From Dimargaris cristalligena (taxonomy: Eukaryota > Kickxellomycota > Dimargaritomycetes > Dimargaritales > Dimargaritaceae), in contig JANBQC010000507.1 of NCBI GenBank assembly GCA_027576995.1, positions 1-20,862 on the forward strand: 20,862 nt of DNA, in the 5' to 3' direction. Below are positions 19,467-20,862 of the stretch, one piece after another; within the stretch, counting starts at the first letter, position 1, and each line of letters starts with the position of its first letter. The notes below the pieces were generated by a model. That model saw only the letters and a program-made list of their open reading frames with translations. It searched no databases and was not told where the DNA came from. The translations under genes and the position numbers were made by a program.

Positions 19467-20631
19467 TTAAAATGGTAACCAAGGGCATCCACCTCTAGAA
19501 ATGGGCGGAGTTCCCAGTCCGGATAGTCTAAATTAATGGAATGCCCTATTCCATAACGGGGCCCGTGTTAATTGCATACCTCGCTCTCTTCTTTTTTGTT
19601 CACCCATGCGCCAAGTTGATCGCTTTGGCCCATTAGTGCTGCTAATGAGCTGGAGGAGAGCATGAGAAAGCAAGGGACTGCGGGCCCAGAGGGAACTGGA
19701 GCCCACCGTAGCAAGTGGCCTTTCCCTTAGCAAGCCAATTGACCTTGTCACAGAATGCCCCGGGGGGCTGACTGCGAATGGGATACCCTACTTATCTACT
19801 ACTAATAAATTATGGAGTCGGTACGTGGAGCAACTGGAGCTTTGACTGCTGCTGCCCTACTACTGCACATCATTAATTCGAGAAATGGGATCTGCCACAT
19901 GAACAAAGCTGTTTGCTAAAACGAAAGGCCGACAACCAATCGATTGGATTATGTTGGGCAGTCGGAATAGATATAATGCTGCCCCATCTTTTTAAACACA
20001 TTCATTCCCTTAAGTCATACCAGCGGCCTAGCTGAAATAAAAAAAATATATATTTGCAACTGTTCTTATGGTAGAATGCACTTCTATATAACTATAGTAA
20101 ACCGGAAGAAAAATGAGGGGAGGAGAGAGAGGAGAAATGAAGCATCTATTCCGGCCGTTGGCCCGACAGAATATTCTGTTGGGATCTCTTGTCGTTTTAC
20201 AAAGGGTGGCGGTGTATATACCCTGACTACTCGGGTCCCGATATCGCGAATTTGATTCCCAATCTCCCGCCTAGCTGTTACCTCTGTAGAGGAGGAGGGG
20301 GCGGATAGTGAAGGAAAAGTGTATGGACTTGGCCAGATAGCCATGGGAAGTAGTAGCCAGTGATAAGATGGGCCCATCCGCAAGTAGCGACTTCGGAATA
20401 AAGGGGTCCCGAGTTTTGCAGTCCACCTAAGATCCACGGTAAAGGGAGGGGGGTAACGGGCAATGTCCTTATACTCTCTCCTAACTTGGATATTGGCCGC
20501 GTAAGTTGGGCGGAAAGGGGGGGCGGGGCATGTCTATGTGCTTTCGGTGGTTGGACTACTTGGGTCCATGAAACACTCGTAAATTCAGCCGAGATACCCT
20601 CGGGTATACATCCCATCCTTCGCAATTAACA
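19467..20631. other. Intergenic region without a recognisable gene
   Basis: Minus-strand open frames at 19751-19533, 20437-20084 and 20625-20278 have no recognisable motifs, and the last two overlap each other in different frames. No tRNA or repeat structure was seen. The right part is probably upstream control sequence of the gene that begins beyond the window. Confidence 0.45.
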
Positions 20632-20639
20632 TATAAATA
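20632..20639 (+). promoter_or_regulatory. TATA box of a + strand gene starting beyond the window
   Basis: TATAAATA, the same octamer as in the peptide-precursor promoter, is followed to the window end by a pyrimidine-rich stretch resembling the CT-rich leaders of the other genes. No long open frame starts before 20862, so the coding region or its first intron must lie further right. Confidence 0.45.
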
Positions 20640-20661
20640 GTCAACCCTTGTCACCCTTCTA

Positions 20662-20706
20662 ATGAACCATCATCAAGTACATCTAGGTTCTCCCTTTTCT
20701 ACCTAA
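20662..20706 (+). other. Small upstream reading frame or first coding exon in the right-edge leader
   Basis: An ATG 23 nt after the TATA box opens a 14-codon frame (MNHHQVHLGSPFST) ending in TAA. It is very close to the TATA box, so it may lie before the transcription start. Otherwise it is an upstream frame or, if spliced at an internal GT, the start of the next gene. Confidence 0.2.
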
Positions 20707-20862
20707 CTCGTTTATCTCTTCCTGTCAAGTGTACCTTCATTCGGTATTCCCTCTTTTTCCGCCTTTCTAATCCGATTAATATCTCCTCGCAATTGATAAG
20801 TGCTGCGCGTTTATTGATTGTTCGAGTTGATTTAATTTCGCCACTATCCGTCTCCGCTCACC

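Noticed and set aside
20278..20625. Minus-strand 115-codon open frame near the right edge
   Set aside because: It overlaps another open frame in a different phase, has a biased Pro-rich translation and sits upstream of the putative TATA box.

Overview
The window looks like nuclear DNA of a filamentous fungus, probably an early-diverging, non-Dikarya lineage. The evidence is spliceosomal introns of 144-399 nt with GTAAGT-type donors and CTAAC/CTAAT branch points, TATA boxes followed by CT-rich leaders, AATAAA signals, a BORC subunit of the animal type, and a secreted precursor with Kex2-type cleavage sites. A Kickxellomycotina or Zoopagomycotina relative would fit, but that placement is inference.

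Six protein genes can be supported. Left end (1-2.4 kb): on the + strand, a 167-residue secreted precursor with two nearly identical peptide units behind dibasic sites (1734-2237). On the opposite strand upstream of it, three abutting open stretches may be the remains, or unspliced exons, of a membrane-protein gene. From 2.3 to 6.3 kb no gene is visible. Middle (6.3-11.7 kb), all on the minus strand: a six-exon BORCS5 (myrlysin) homologue with a long Pro/Ser-rich tail, a two-exon PaaI/ACOT13-like hotdog thioesterase, and a three-span DUF202 membrane protein with an acidic dileucine signal. Right (12.5-19.2 kb): a three-exon, 1441-residue USP25/28-class protein on the minus strand, facing away from a three-exon EMC6 gene on the + strand across a 655-nt shared upstream region. 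The last 1.7 kb holds no certain gene. A TATA box with a CT-rich leader near the end suggests a + strand gene starting beyond the window.

The genes are not an operon. Most are housekeeping functions of the endomembrane and ubiquitin systems: BORC on lysosome/vacuole, EMC in the ER, and ubiquitin binding. The points most worth a second look are the two-copy secreted peptide precursor, which I do not recognise as any named family, and the USP25/28-like protein, which keeps UBA, two UIMs and the USP scaffold landmarks but appears to have lost all catalytic residues. A thioesterase with its general-base Asp replaced by Ser is a smaller oddity. All exon structures were assembled by hand from reading frame, splice-site sequence, phase and family similarity. 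No searches were run.
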